A DNA stretch of 64,000 nt. Origin: Acidobacteriaceae bacterium (GTDB lineage Bacteria; Acidobacteriota; Terriglobia; Terriglobales; Acidobacteriaceae). Positions 1 through 9,364 of the stretch are shown here, one piece after another. A program made the translations under genes and the position numbers. The number at the start of each line of letters is the position of its first letter. Positions within the stretch are counted from its first letter, which is position 1. The stretch covers positions 41,073 through 105,072 of the forward strand of contig PKVW01000024.1 in the NCBI GenBank assembly GCA_003131585.1, in the 5' to 3' direction. The notes beneath the pieces are model-generated. The model did no database searches, had not been told where the DNA came from, and saw nothing but the letters and a program-made list of their open reading frames with translations.

Positions 1-142
1 CACGGCGCAAGCCGTGGGTAGAAAGTGGGGAAGGAACAAGCCCCAGCGGGGCGAAAGAGTAGTTATGACACAGACTCCGTAGGGATCTTCACCTTCCGCA
101 AATTACCCGATTGCTCATCCGTCAAGTTACAAAACCTCCTCC

Positions 143-1132
143 ATGAATGGCGTCATCATCGTCGATAAGCCCGCCGGGTTCACCTCTCACGACGTGGTCA
201 ACCGCATGCGCCATGTTCTGCAGCAGCGCTCCGTCGGCCATCTCGGCACGCTGGATCCTCTCGCCACCGGCGTGCTCCCGCTCGTCACCGGAGGTCTCAC
301 GCGCCTGGCGCAGTTCTACACCGCCTCGGAGAAAACCTACGAAGGCGTGATCCGCTTCGGCTTCGCCACCAATACGTATGACGCCGACGGCGAGCCGGTG
401 GGCGAGGCTGTCCCGGTCACTCTCAACCTCGATCCCATCCGGAAACTCGCTGCCGGATTTCTCGGCCTCATCGACCAGGTGCCGCCCCCGTTCTCCGCCA
501 AGAAAATCCACGGTGTCCCAGCCTACAAACTGGCGCGAAAACAACAGGAGGTAGTCCTCAAGCCGGTTCAAGTCGAGATCAAAGAATTCGTGATCCTCGC
601 AGTCGAGGGCGACCGCGCCCGCTTCCGGGCTCGCGTCGCTTCGGGAACCTACATGCGGGCGGTCGCGCACGAAATGGGCCAGCGTCTCGGTGCCGGAGCG
701 CATCTCGAATCTCTGCGCCGCACCGCCGTGGCCGAGTTCGAAATCAGCCACGCCCACACCCTCGAAGAAATCGAAGGTCAGATAAATAATTGTCATCCCC
801 ACCCCACAACAAATTGTCATCCCGACCGGAGCTTTCCGCTCCCGCAGGGAGCGGGAAGCGAAGTGGAGGGACCTGCTGTTTCCTTCCCGCCGCCCCGACC
901 GGTGCTTGAATCGCTCTTCGTGCATCCCCGCGAACTCTTGCCGCAGTTTCCTTCCGTCACCGCGGACGAGGCCACCGCCGCCCGCATCCGCAGCGGCCGC
1001 CCCGTCAACCTTCCCGAGCTCTCCCGCGCCCACCAGGTCAAAGTCTTCTACGGCCAAAGGGAACTGATCGCCATCGCCACCCGCGTAGCCGGAACCCTCT
1101 TCCATCCCAAAATCGTCTTCCTCAGCGAATAA
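143..1132 (+). CDS. truB: tRNA pseudouridine(55) synthase TruB, with an in-frame repeat-derived insertion
   Basis: MNGVIIVDKPAGFTSHDVVNRMRHVL and GHLGTLDPLATGVLPLVTG are canonical TruB motifs; full-length ORF. Confidence 0.95.
   Translation: MNGVIIVDKPAGFTSHDVVNRMRHVLQQRSVGHLGTLDPLATGVLPLVTGGLTRLAQFYTASEKTYEGVIRFGFATNTYDADGEPVGEAVPVTLNLDPIRKLAAGFLGLIDQVPPPFSAKKIHGVPAYKLARKQQEVVLKPVQVEIKEFVILAVEGDRARFRARVASGTYMRAVAHEMGQRLGAGAHLESLRRTAVAEFEISHAHTLEEIEGQINNCHPHPTTNCHPDRSFPLPQGAGSEVEGPAVSFPPPRPVLESLFVHPRELLPQFPSVTADEATAARIRSGRPVNLPELSRAHQVKVFYGQRELIAIATRVAGTLFHPKIVFLSE
787..885. repeat. Palindromic intergenic-type repeat element located inside the truB reading frame
   Basis: Two aattgtcatccc copies, then hairpin GCTTTCCGCTCCC-gca-GGGAGCGGGAAGC (831-859; one wobble mismatch) and aagtggagggacctgc tail. 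Confidence 0.75.
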
Positions 1133-1229
1133 TCTTCTGTGCTCATGTGGGGACAGCCGCCCGAGACTGTAAATACGACGGGGCCAAATAACTTAGACGC
1201 TCCAAGACGACACCGATCACTACAGGCTT

Positions 1230-1835
1230 CTAGCCAACGTCAGACCGCCATAGGGGCCCGCACCGCCGGGTATTTCGGAAAGGGCCGGAAAGGCTTCGAC
1301 CGTTTCTACCTGGCCGTTCCATCTCACGCCGGCCATGGCGCCGAAGTTTGGATCTATACGGTACAGGATTGGCCACCAGAGAGTTGGTCGTCGCATCGAT
1401 CACCGCATCCGCGTTTCCATGTTCGTCGGATACGAAGACTCGCTTCGCACCGGGAGAGTAGGCGATGCCGTCCGGATATTTGATTGGTCCAGTCTTGGCG
1501 ATGATCTTCAGGGTTTGCATATCGACGACGGTTACTTTGTGTTCCCCTGTGGCCGATGCGTAAACCCTGCCTAGCTCCGGAACCGCCCAAACACCGTGCA
1601 CATTGGGAAAGCCGTCGAGGGTCGCCACAACCTCACGCTTCTTCGTGTCGAAAACGACGAGCTGATCGGCGTTCATGTGAGCAATGTAAAGGCGGTCATG
1701 AGAGGCATCGAGACTCTGATAATCGAAGCGGACTGCAGGGCCCGGCAGAGGCACGTCCGCAACTTGCTTCGGTGGCGCCGCCGCTGGCTTGTCGGGGGGA
1801 GTCGCGGTTGCGCTGTAAACAAATATCGAAATCAA
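1230..1835 (-). pseudogene. YncE-like beta-propeller protein, C-terminus degenerate or frameshifted
   Basis: RFDYQSLDASHDRLYIAHMNADQLVVFDTKKREVVATLDGFPNVHGVWAVPELGRVYASATGEHKVTVVD is propeller-like; the sequence becomes Arg-rich and out of register after NSLVANPV. Confidence 0.6.
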
Positions 1836-2045
1836 TATTGCTAACGCCCCAATAGGAGCGAATCAGCGCCAAAGTTTAGGCATGACAAGCCTCCCAGTCA
1901 ATCCGCATTCACCTGGTCTTCAGGTAGAAACAGTATATTGTTTCGATGCCATGGCGCATGAGTGCCCAGGCCAGACAACCCAACTGTGGTGTAGCCTTCT
2001 CTTGAAACCTTTAGAGTGGCTTAGAAGCGAGGAGGCATCGGAACT

Positions 2046-3263
2046 GTGAATTACGGAGCTCTCTTTCGATCCGCGTTGATAGCGCTGCTCAGAAACAAGA
2101 TGCGAAGCGTTCTGACAGTTCTGGGGATCACTATCGGGATTGCCGCAGTGATTTGTGTCGTGGCTATCGGCAATGCTGGTCAGGCGCGAGTCCAGCAACA
2201 ACTGAACAACCTCGGAGACAACTTCGTCTGGATTGAAGCGGGCGGCCGGGCGGTCAACGGCGTCCGCACCGGCACACATGACACGAAAACTTTGGTTATG
2301 GCCGATGCCGTCGCGATCAAGAACCAGATTTCTCTCATCAAGGGCGTTTCGCCGAATGTGGATGATCCAGTCCAGGTCGTCTACGGTAATCAGAATTGGC
2401 ACACTTCCTACCGCGGCGTTTCGCCCGAATATTTCGAGATAAAGCGCTGGTACGTGGATCAGGGGGCCCTATTCTCACAGGATGATACGGATCGAGCAGC
2501 CGATGTTTGCGTGATTGGGCGAACCGTTCGGGAGCAACTCTTCGGCGTCGAAAATCCAGTTGGTAAAGTCATCCGAGTGAGTGGCCTTCCGTGCAAGGTG
2601 GTGGCTACGCTTCATCCCAAGGGACTCTCCCTTTCCGGGCAAGACCAGGATGACACGATCATCCTGCCCTACACTACGGCTCAGAAGAAGATCAAGGGCA
2701 TTACGTGGTTGGACGACATTCTGTGTTCAGCGGTATCACCGGACGTAGTTAAGATGGCCGGACAGGAGGCAACCGCTGTGCTCCGCGATCGACACCACCT
2801 GCGTCCTGAAGAAGAGGACGACTTTAATATTCGCAATCCTGAGGACATCATTCAGGCCCAGCTTGACGCCAGCAAGACCCTGACAATCCTGCTGATTGCA
2901 ATCGCCTCCGTTTCCCTGATCGTGGGGGGAATAGGGATCATGAACGTAATGCTTGTTTCCGTAACCGAGCGTACGCGAGAAATCGGAGTCCGAGTGGCCG
3001 TCGGAGCTACCGAAGCGGCCATTCAGCTTCAGTTCTTGGGAGAATCGATCATGCTCAGCCTCGTGGGAGGTGCCGCGGGAGTGCTCTTTGGAGTCTTCGG
3101 GTCCTATTTGGTCGGACAGACGCTGGGTTGGCCTATGGAGATGTCTATTGAAGCCATCGTGGTGGCCGCATTGTTCTCGGTCGCCGTCGGAGTGTTCTTC
3201 GGATACTACCCGGCGCGTAAAGCTTCTCGACTCGATCCGATCGAAGCGCTGCGATACGAGTAA
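2046..3263 (+). CDS. MacB-type ABC transporter permease (FtsX-like)
   Basis: ALLRNKMRSVLTVLGITIGIAAVI N-terminus; GGIGIMNVMLVSVTERTREIGVRVAVGA; PARKASRLDPIEALRYE C-terminus. Confidence 0.92.
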   Translation: MNYGALFRSALIALLRNKMRSVLTVLGITIGIAAVICVVAIGNAGQARVQQQLNNLGDNFVWIEAGGRAVNGVRTGTHDTKTLVMADAVAIKNQISLIKGVSPNVDDPVQVVYGNQNWHTSYRGVSPEYFEIKRWYVDQGALFSQDDTDRAADVCVIGRTVREQLFGVENPVGKVIRVSGLPCKVVATLHPKGLSLSGQDQDDTIILPYTTAQKKIKGITWLDDILCSAVSPDVVKMAGQEATAVLRDRHHLRPEEEDDFNIRNPEDIIQAQLDASKTLTILLIAIASVSLIVGGIGIMNVMLVSVTERTREIGVRVAVGATEAAIQLQFLGESIMLSLVGGAAGVLFGVFGSYLVGQTLGWPMEMSIEAIVVAALFSVAVGVFFGYYPARKASRLDPIEALRYE

Positions 3264-3293
3264 AGGGTTGTTGACTATCGGGACCGGAGATAA

Positions 3294-4619
3294 ATGACAA
3301 AACGCAAGTGGCTCATCTTAGCGGTCGTTGTGGTCGTGGCTGGATTGTTCGTCGCTTTGGGGCTGAACCGTGACACTCAAGCCCAGCATTTTACCGCAAA
3401 GGTGGAACGAGGTGACATCCATGACGTTGTGGAAGCCACTGGAACCATTAACTCGGTAATCACCGTCCAAGTGGGATCGCAGGTGTCCGGGTCCATCGCA
3501 AAACTTAATGCCGACTTCAATTCCCGCGTGCATAAGGGGGACATCGTCGCGCTGATTGATCCTGCATTGTTCAAGGGCGCCCTGCTGCAGGCAACCGCTG
3601 ATTTGAAAAATTCAGAGGCCAACTTGGAAGCGGCCCGAGCCAACCTCAAAAAAGCGAAAGCCGCTTTGGTACAGACTAAGGCTGACTATGATCGTACCGT
3701 CGGCCTGGCCAAAGATGGCGTCATGAGCAAGCAGCAACTGGACCTTGCCAAGTCGAACTATGACGCAGCCACCGCATCCGTGGACGCCGCAGCAGCCAAC
3801 ATCACGCAAGCCGAGGCCCAAATCAGTCAGAAAGATGCCGCGGTCGCAGTCGCCCAAACCAATCTCGATTACACCGTGATTCGCTCTCCGATCGATGGCA
3901 CTGTGGTGGCGCGAAATGTGGATGTGGGGCAAACCGTGGCCGCGTCATTGCAGGCGCCAACCATTTTTACAATCGCGCAGGATCTCACGAAGATGTGGGT
4001 GTATGCCAAGACTGACGAGTCGGACGTAGACAACATTAAAGTCGGCAAGGTGGTCACATTCAAAGTGGATGCCCTCCCCAAGCAGACGTTTCAGGGAGTT
4101 GTCAGCCAGATCCGGATGAACCCGACGACGGTGCAAAGCGTCGTCACGTACGACACCATCATCGAATTTGCGAACCCTGAGTTAAAACTGTTCCCCGGCA
4201 TGACGGCATACGTGACCATTCCCGTGGCTACGGCGCAGAACGCATTGAAACTGCCAAACACTGCCCTTCGGTACAAACCTCCGATGGCACCCGAGGAGAT
4301 TTTAACCTTGTACAAGCGCTATGGGATCGAGGCAGTCCAGGGCGAACAAGGCGCCGATCACTCTGCCGCGGGGGAGGGTGGGATGCCTGCTAGCACTGGC
4401 GCGCAGAATCTGCCCTGCGCACCCAAAGCGGAGACTGCCGTCGTTTGGAAGCTTCATCCAGATAAAACGATGGAACCGGTGAAGGTTTCTCTTGGAATCA
4501 CAGACCATGCGTACACGGAGGTTAGTTCAGTTCTCAAAGGTGAACTGAAGGAAGGAGACGACATGATCATTCGATCAATAGCTCCTAAAACCCAAGCTCT
4601 AGGAGGTTTACGGCGCTAG
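3294..4619 (+). CDS. HlyD/MacA-like periplasmic adaptor subunit
   Basis: Single N-terminal TM; VEATGTINSVITVQVGSQVSGSIAKL; coiled-coil hairpin; NLDYTVIRSPIDGTVVARNVDVGQTVAAS. Confidence 0.92.
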   Translation: MTKRKWLILAVVVVVAGLFVALGLNRDTQAQHFTAKVERGDIHDVVEATGTINSVITVQVGSQVSGSIAKLNADFNSRVHKGDIVALIDPALFKGALLQATADLKNSEANLEAARANLKKAKAALVQTKADYDRTVGLAKDGVMSKQQLDLAKSNYDAATASVDAAAANITQAEAQISQKDAAVAVAQTNLDYTVIRSPIDGTVVARNVDVGQTVAASLQAPTIFTIAQDLTKMWVYAKTDESDVDNIKVGKVVTFKVDALPKQTFQGVVSQIRMNPTTVQSVVTYDTIIEFANPELKLFPGMTAYVTIPVATAQNALKLPNTALRYKPPMAPEEILTLYKRYGIEAVQGEQGADHSAAGEGGMPASTGAQNLPCAPKAETAVVWKLHPDKTMEPVKVSLGITDHAYTEVSSVLKGELKEGDDMIIRSIAPKTQALGGLRR

Positions 4620-4640
4620 GACCGGAGGTCGGACCACCCA

Positions 4641-5429
4641 ATGGAAACGATACCCGCTGTCAACCAACTCGAAAGCACGGCAGCCGTCTCTGCTAGCGCC
4701 GTCATTCGTGTCGAAGATGCGCACAAGTATTACGAACTGGGAGAGACTCGGGTCCACGCCCTCCGTGGAGTGAACATGGAAATTCACCGGGGTGAATTCG
4801 TAGCGATCATGGGGGCGAGCGGCAGCGGCAAATCAACCTTCATGAACATTCTTGGCTGTCTCGACCGCCTCAGCTCCGGACGATACTTGCTTGAAGAGAT
4901 CGATGTTTCCGAGCACAACAAGAAGGCCCTGGCACTCATTCGGAACGAAAAAATTGGTTTTGTTTTCCAGGGCTTCAATCTCCTGGCTCGGACGACGGCG
5001 CTTGAAAATACGGAGCTACCGACGCTATACGCGAAAATCGATAAAACAGAGCGCCGAAAACGTGCCGCCGATGCCTTGACAATGGTTGGTCTTGTCGACC
5101 GGGCACGGCATTTTCCGTCGCAGATGTCCGGAGGACAGCAACAACGGGTCGCCATAGCACGAGCGCTGGTGAATCGTCCTTCCATCCTGTTGGCAGACGA
5201 GCCCACCGGCAATCTCGACAGCCGTACTTCAGTCGAGATCATGGATATCTTCCAGAACCTAAACGACAAGGGATTAACTATCGTACTGGTCACTCACGAG
5301 CACGACATCGCACAGTTTGCCAGGCGTGTGCTGGTCTTCCGGGATGGGAAAATTCGCAAGGACGATCCGGTTCTCGGTCGACCCCGAGCCAGTGAGGTGC
5401 TGAAGACCTTGCCGACGCTCGAAGACTGA
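4641..5429 (+). CDS. MacB/LolD-type ABC transporter ATP-binding protein
   Basis: Walker A GASGSGKST, signature SGGQQQRVAIARAL, Walker B ILLADEPTGNLD. Confidence 0.95.
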   Translation: METIPAVNQLESTAAVSASAVIRVEDAHKYYELGETRVHALRGVNMEIHRGEFVAIMGASGSGKSTFMNILGCLDRLSSGRYLLEEIDVSEHNKKALALIRNEKIGFVFQGFNLLARTTALENTELPTLYAKIDKTERRKRAADALTMVGLVDRARHFPSQMSGGQQQRVAIARALVNRPSILLADEPTGNLDSRTSVEIMDIFQNLNDKGLTIVLVTHEHDIAQFARRVLVFRDGKIRKDDPVLGRPRASEVLKTLPTLED

Positions 5430-5812
5430 ACAAATTCGATTTCGTGCCCAATTGCTTCAATTTCCCCCGAGCTATTCCTGCCAGGAATCCTGCGATCCTG
5501 AAGAGCGGACCAAAGCGGCAGCTTGGCCAGACATCCATTTGCGGGAAGCGGGCGCGAGCCCGGTCCACGAAGTATGAGTTAGGGTTGACCGGCCGAACCT
5601 CGATACAGACGGTAAGGAGCATCGGGGAGTCGAGAAAATAGGGGGACACGGGAACGCTCCCCAGTTTTTCCGTCGGGATTGCAAGGTCCGATAAGAAGTA
5701 TTATGTTAAGTGATCGCCGCCCCTCCCTGAGCGCTTCCTCGGACCATCTCAGCGGGAGGAACCTTGCGGCTGCTGCCTAAGCTCCGCTTGACACGGCTGT
5801 TAGAAGCGCTGG

Positions 5813-7276
5813 ATGCCAGCTCGCATCCATGCCTTTTCCCGTCGCATTCTCACCCGGTTAGTCGCTGCCGAAGCCCAAGAAATCGATCCGTGGTTTCGCG
5901 ACGATCTGCGAATCGCGCGACTGACGGTAGCTTATGCCGCGCGTGGAGATGCCGTCCTCTGCTCGCCGGACGTGCTCGCGAGCTACATGGTTCTCGGCCT
6001 TCACCCGGAAAAAGTTTGGCCCGCGATTCTGGCGCGTCGCAAGACGCTGCTAGGGCCAGTAGAAGTTTTAGGCGTGCCCAAAAAGCCGCCGCAAGCAGTC
6101 AAGCTCTGGTCTGAAAAAACGATTGGCGCGAGAGCGGTAAACTCTCGCGCCAGTGAAATGGTCCTCCGCGGACCTCGATCACTGCCTATGGCGACAGCAT
6201 CGATAGCTGCACTATACCCCAACTCGGGCGCTCCTTCTAGCGCAAAAAAAAGCTCTTACACGTACCAGGAAATGCTCGCCATTGTTAAGTTCTCGGGCGC
6301 GCCCCACTCTGTCCGTCACGCCACCCTGAATGCACTCAGCGCGCGCGGGCGGTGGCCAAACGAAGATGGCCCGGCGAATGGAATTATCTGCGTCTCTCTC
6401 GATGGCATGATGCTGGGCAACGAAGACGGAGCGGGAAACTGCGTGCGGAGCACGGCGCGCTGGCGGGCGCGTCAGGCCGTCAAGCACCGCTACTGGCGGC
6501 AATTGCGAAAGGCAAACTCCTGGTCGAATTGTCGCAAGTGCGGCGCGGATCGCCAGACTGGGAAATGCGAGAAGTGCGGCTATGTGGGCCGATCTAAGAC
6601 TCCGGGGGGTAAGGCGAACTTCGACGAGTTCTGCCGCCCCTACATGTACGAAATCGACATCGAGAAGTTCCGGACGGCGGAGCGCGCCAAAGGAATCCGG
6701 CACTTCGATGCGCGCACTTACGCCGAACACAAAGAAGCGGCGAAGCGAGGCGAACACCCGAACGTCACCGAGATGCCCGCGCGCAAACCCGCGCCGCCCG
6801 AACCCTCTCCGCTTCCCCCAGCTCCGGCCGCGCCGCTTCCCGTGCGAGAAAAGCCAGCGGCCGAGTACGCGCACCGCAACCCCGTCCGCGCGAATTCCGT
6901 AGTGGGAGGGACCGCCATCTCCGATCACGCCACGAAAGCGGCCCAGTTGCTGATGGAGATGTGCGGACTGGCGGACATTGGGGCGCTCCCGCAGATCGCG
7001 ATCTCGATCACGGCGGAAGCCAAGTACCGCGGAGTCGAAATCGAGGAAGCGGCGAAGTCCATCGCCGAGCGCGCCGTGCGGGATCAGAAAAAAGGCATCG
7101 CGCTGACGCGGTTTTATTTCCGCGACATGAAATGGAGGTCGAACGATGGAGGACAGCAAGCTAGTGCCGCGCAGCAACGGTTTGAGCAGAATCGCCGAGC
7201 GATCGGTGAAGGCATCCTCTCAAACTATCGCGATGCAGATGGTGCTGACGGCGGCGAATTCAAAGGCGACAGTTGA
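5813..7276 (+). CDS. Phage early protein with zinc-ribbon-like segment; possible replication/DNA-binding protein
   Basis: NCRKCGADRQTGKCEKCGYVG Cys cluster; long ORF at start of dense same-strand early gene cluster. Confidence 0.5.
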   Translation: MPARIHAFSRRILTRLVAAEAQEIDPWFRDDLRIARLTVAYAARGDAVLCSPDVLASYMVLGLHPEKVWPAILARRKTLLGPVEVLGVPKKPPQAVKLWSEKTIGARAVNSRASEMVLRGPRSLPMATASIAALYPNSGAPSSAKKSSYTYQEMLAIVKFSGAPHSVRHATLNALSARGRWPNEDGPANGIICVSLDGMMLGNEDGAGNCVRSTARWRARQAVKHRYWRQLRKANSWSNCRKCGADRQTGKCEKCGYVGRSKTPGGKANFDEFCRPYMYEIDIEKFRTAERAKGIRHFDARTYAEHKEAAKRGEHPNVTEMPARKPAPPEPSPLPPAPAAPLPVREKPAAEYAHRNPVRANSVVGGTAISDHATKAAQLLMEMCGLADIGALPQIAISITAEAKYRGVEIEEAAKSIAERAVRDQKKGIALTRFYFRDMKWRSNDGGQQASAAQQRFEQNRRAIGEGILSNYRDADGADGGEFKGDS

Positions 7277-7655
7277 TTCACTGCTGGCGGCTGAGTTTGA
7301 TCGCGTCTTTTCGGACGAGCCTGCGCAAGCGATTGAATGGGCCTTCCGAAAGTGGCGCGAGCAGTGCAACTTCTTTCCGACGATTTATGACATCCGCGTT
7401 CAGATCGAGCGCTGGCAGCGCAACCAACGCGAAAAGGCGGACACTGACTCTGCGCGCCGGGAGCGGGAAGCCATCGAACAAGCCCGCAAGGAAGGCAAGC
7501 TGCTGGAGTTCGGGTACATCGTAAAGCAGATGCGCGAAATTCTGAATTCGCAGCCGGAGCCGGAGCATGTGAAACGAGAGCGTGAATTCAGACTGCGGAT
7601 GCAGCGGAGCAATACCGAGCACGCCCCGGAGAACGGCGAGGAGCGAGGGACATGA
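7146..7655 (+). CDS. Hypothetical phage early protein
   Basis: ORF overlapping the preceding gene; charged alpha-helical C-terminus. Confidence 0.55.
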   Translation: MEDSKLVPRSNGLSRIAERSVKASSQTIAMQMVLTAANSKATVDSLLAAEFDRVFSDEPAQAIEWAFRKWREQCNFFPTIYDIRVQIERWQRNQREKADTDSARREREAIEQARKEGKLLEFGYIVKQMREILNSQPEPEHVKREREFRLRMQRSNTEHAPENGEERGT

Positions 7656-7690
7656 GCGAAGGTAGTCTGGAATTTTAGAAGGGAGCAAAC

Positions 7691-8365
7691 GTGATGGCAA
7701 AAAAGGAAGAAGACACAATTCGTATGAGCGAGCAGTCTCCGCTGAAGTGGGCGGACGGACAGGAACGCACGCTGATTGACCGCCGCAAACCAAAAAACGG
7801 CTGGAAGAAAACTTTCCGGCAGTACACCGAGCGGCTGACGAAACAGTTGCAGATTCTCGGGATGGCGGAGGCAACGATCTCCTTCAACCAATCGCCGATG
7901 GACCGCCAGGACCCCGGCGTCGCGCTCTATTTCTCGGCTCCGCAGACGGAAGACTATTCCTGGCAGGCCGCGCTCGGCATCGACAGCCCCATGCCCACAG
8001 AAGCCGAGATTGATAAGGCTTTCAAAGCGAAGGCCATGAAACATCACCCCGACATGGTCAAACAGAGCGGCGGGGACGTAAAACTTTGGTACATCTACGA
8101 CGCGCACCGGAAAAAAGCGCTGGCCTGGGTGAAAGGAACCTATAAGACCGATCAGGAATACGTGATCGCCTGCGACCGCTGCACCGAGCCGCGCTGGAAT
8201 CTGGAAGCGATCCGCAGGATTCTCATGGCGGTCGCCGTGATGGACGAATACGGCAATCCCGGAACGCTCGAGCGCACCTTCCGCGGGTTCCGCGTCGCGC
8301 TGCCGGCGCACACCAGTTCGGAGGAAAAGCGTTCGGAGGAAAAACATGGCGCAACGGTTGCTTGA
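7691..8365 (+). CDS. J-domain-like (DnaJ-type) phage protein
   Basis: SWQAALGIDSPMPTEAEIDKAFKAKAMKHHPDMVKQSGGDVKLWYIYDAHRKKAL: helix II basic patch, HPD tripeptide, helix III pattern. Confidence 0.75.
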   Translation: MMAKKEEDTIRMSEQSPLKWADGQERTLIDRRKPKNGWKKTFRQYTERLTKQLQILGMAEATISFNQSPMDRQDPGVALYFSAPQTEDYSWQAALGIDSPMPTEAEIDKAFKAKAMKHHPDMVKQSGGDVKLWYIYDAHRKKALAWVKGTYKTDQEYVIACDRCTEPRWNLEAIRRILMAVAVMDEYGNPGTLERTFRGFRVALPAHTSSEEKRSEEKHGATVA

Positions 8366-8876
8366 GGGCGAATACGAAAACGTCATCGACGTGAGCGAGA
8401 AGGCGAGCGCCGAAGAACTGCGCCAGTTGCGGCAGGAGAACCGGAAGCTCGATGAAACCCTGAGAGGGGTTCGCAATGAACTCGGGCAGGCGCTCGCGGA
8501 TAAAAAAAATATCGAGCGCTCGATCCGCGCGTTGCGGACGCAACTGGCTCCGCTACACAGATATCTGCGCGCGCTCTTCGGAGAGATCGAGCTGGCCGTG
8601 GGTGAAGAAGACGCGGTTCCCGCCCCATCAGCAACGGGAGCCGCAACCGCCGCCGCCTCGAACGGAAACGATCCGCGCTGGGAATCGTACAAAAACGGCT
8701 TCCCCGGTGTGGCCGCGAAAATCATTGACGCGCTCTTGGCTCACGACGAAATGAACTACGTGCAACTGAGCGCACTGCTGAAGCACAGCTACGACACGAT
8801 CAAGGGCGCGGCCGCAAAACTTCTGAAAGCGGGCGCTCTCTCGAAAAATGGAAAAGCCGTTCGTCTGAATCGCTGA
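8346..8876 (+). CDS. Coiled-coil plus C-terminal winged-helix-like hypothetical protein
   Basis: N-terminal coiled coil; C-terminal YVQLSALLKHSYDTIKGAAAKLLKAGALSKNGKAVRL resembles wHTH. Confidence 0.5.
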   Translation: MAQRLLEGEYENVIDVSEKASAEELRQLRQENRKLDETLRGVRNELGQALADKKNIERSIRALRTQLAPLHRYLRALFGEIELAVGEEDAVPAPSATGAATAAASNGNDPRWESYKNGFPGVAAKIIDALLAHDEMNYVQLSALLKHSYDTIKGAAAKLLKAGALSKNGKAVRLNR

Positions 8877-8897
8877 CAAGGTTTGAAGGAGAACACC

Positions 8898-9116
8898 ATG
8901 GCTTCAACCGCAACCACGCGCGGTAACTACAACGACTCGTACGCTCCCACACTCTCGCTCGAAGTGCGGCAGGAGCGCAGTCCCTGCCGGAAGATTCCAA
9001 TTCCGAAGCTGCAACTGGCGCGGGCCATCCTCGATTTGTACCGGATGGGACTTATCGAGGAAGTGGTGGACGAGAAAGGCGTGCCTCGATTCCGGCCTAC
9101 GGAGAAACTTCTGTGA
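8898..9116 (+). CDS. Hypothetical small phage protein
   Basis: ATG with upstream GAAGGAG; compact operon. Confidence 0.5.
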   Translation: MASTATTRGNYNDSYAPTLSLEVRQERSPCRKIPIPKLQLARAILDLYRMGLIEEVVDEKGVPRFRPTEKLL

Positions 9117-9364
9117 CCTTGCTGCCTGAGAATCCCGCACCGATCTCCTCAGTCGGCATGGAGGGAGAGGGAGGCGGCGACGTTGAGCACACCGTCGCCG
9201 TCCTCGATCCCTGGGTGCAGGAGATGCGCTACTGCGAACGTTGCGGCGGCTGGGAGATTTGCATCTTCGCGTGGGAGTGCGCCGAAGGAAGAATCGGCTG
9301 TTGTCTGGGATGTGGAAGGCCAAGGGCGGAAGCCTTCACGCGGATGAACTCGGAGGCGGCCTGA
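9113..9364 (+). CDS. Hypothetical protein with Cys pairs
   Basis: RYCERCGGWEICIF...CCLGCGRP; overlaps flanking genes. Confidence 0.5.
   Translation: MTLLPENPAPISSVGMEGEGGGDVEHTVAVLDPWVQEMRYCERCGGWEICIFAWECAEGRIGCCLGCGRPRAEAFTRMNSEAA

Noticed and set aside
122-1105. 327-aa minus-strand ORF opposite truB
   Set aside because: Antisense shadow of a clearly coding truB; composition (Gly/Asp/Arg) typical of GC-rich shadow ORFs.
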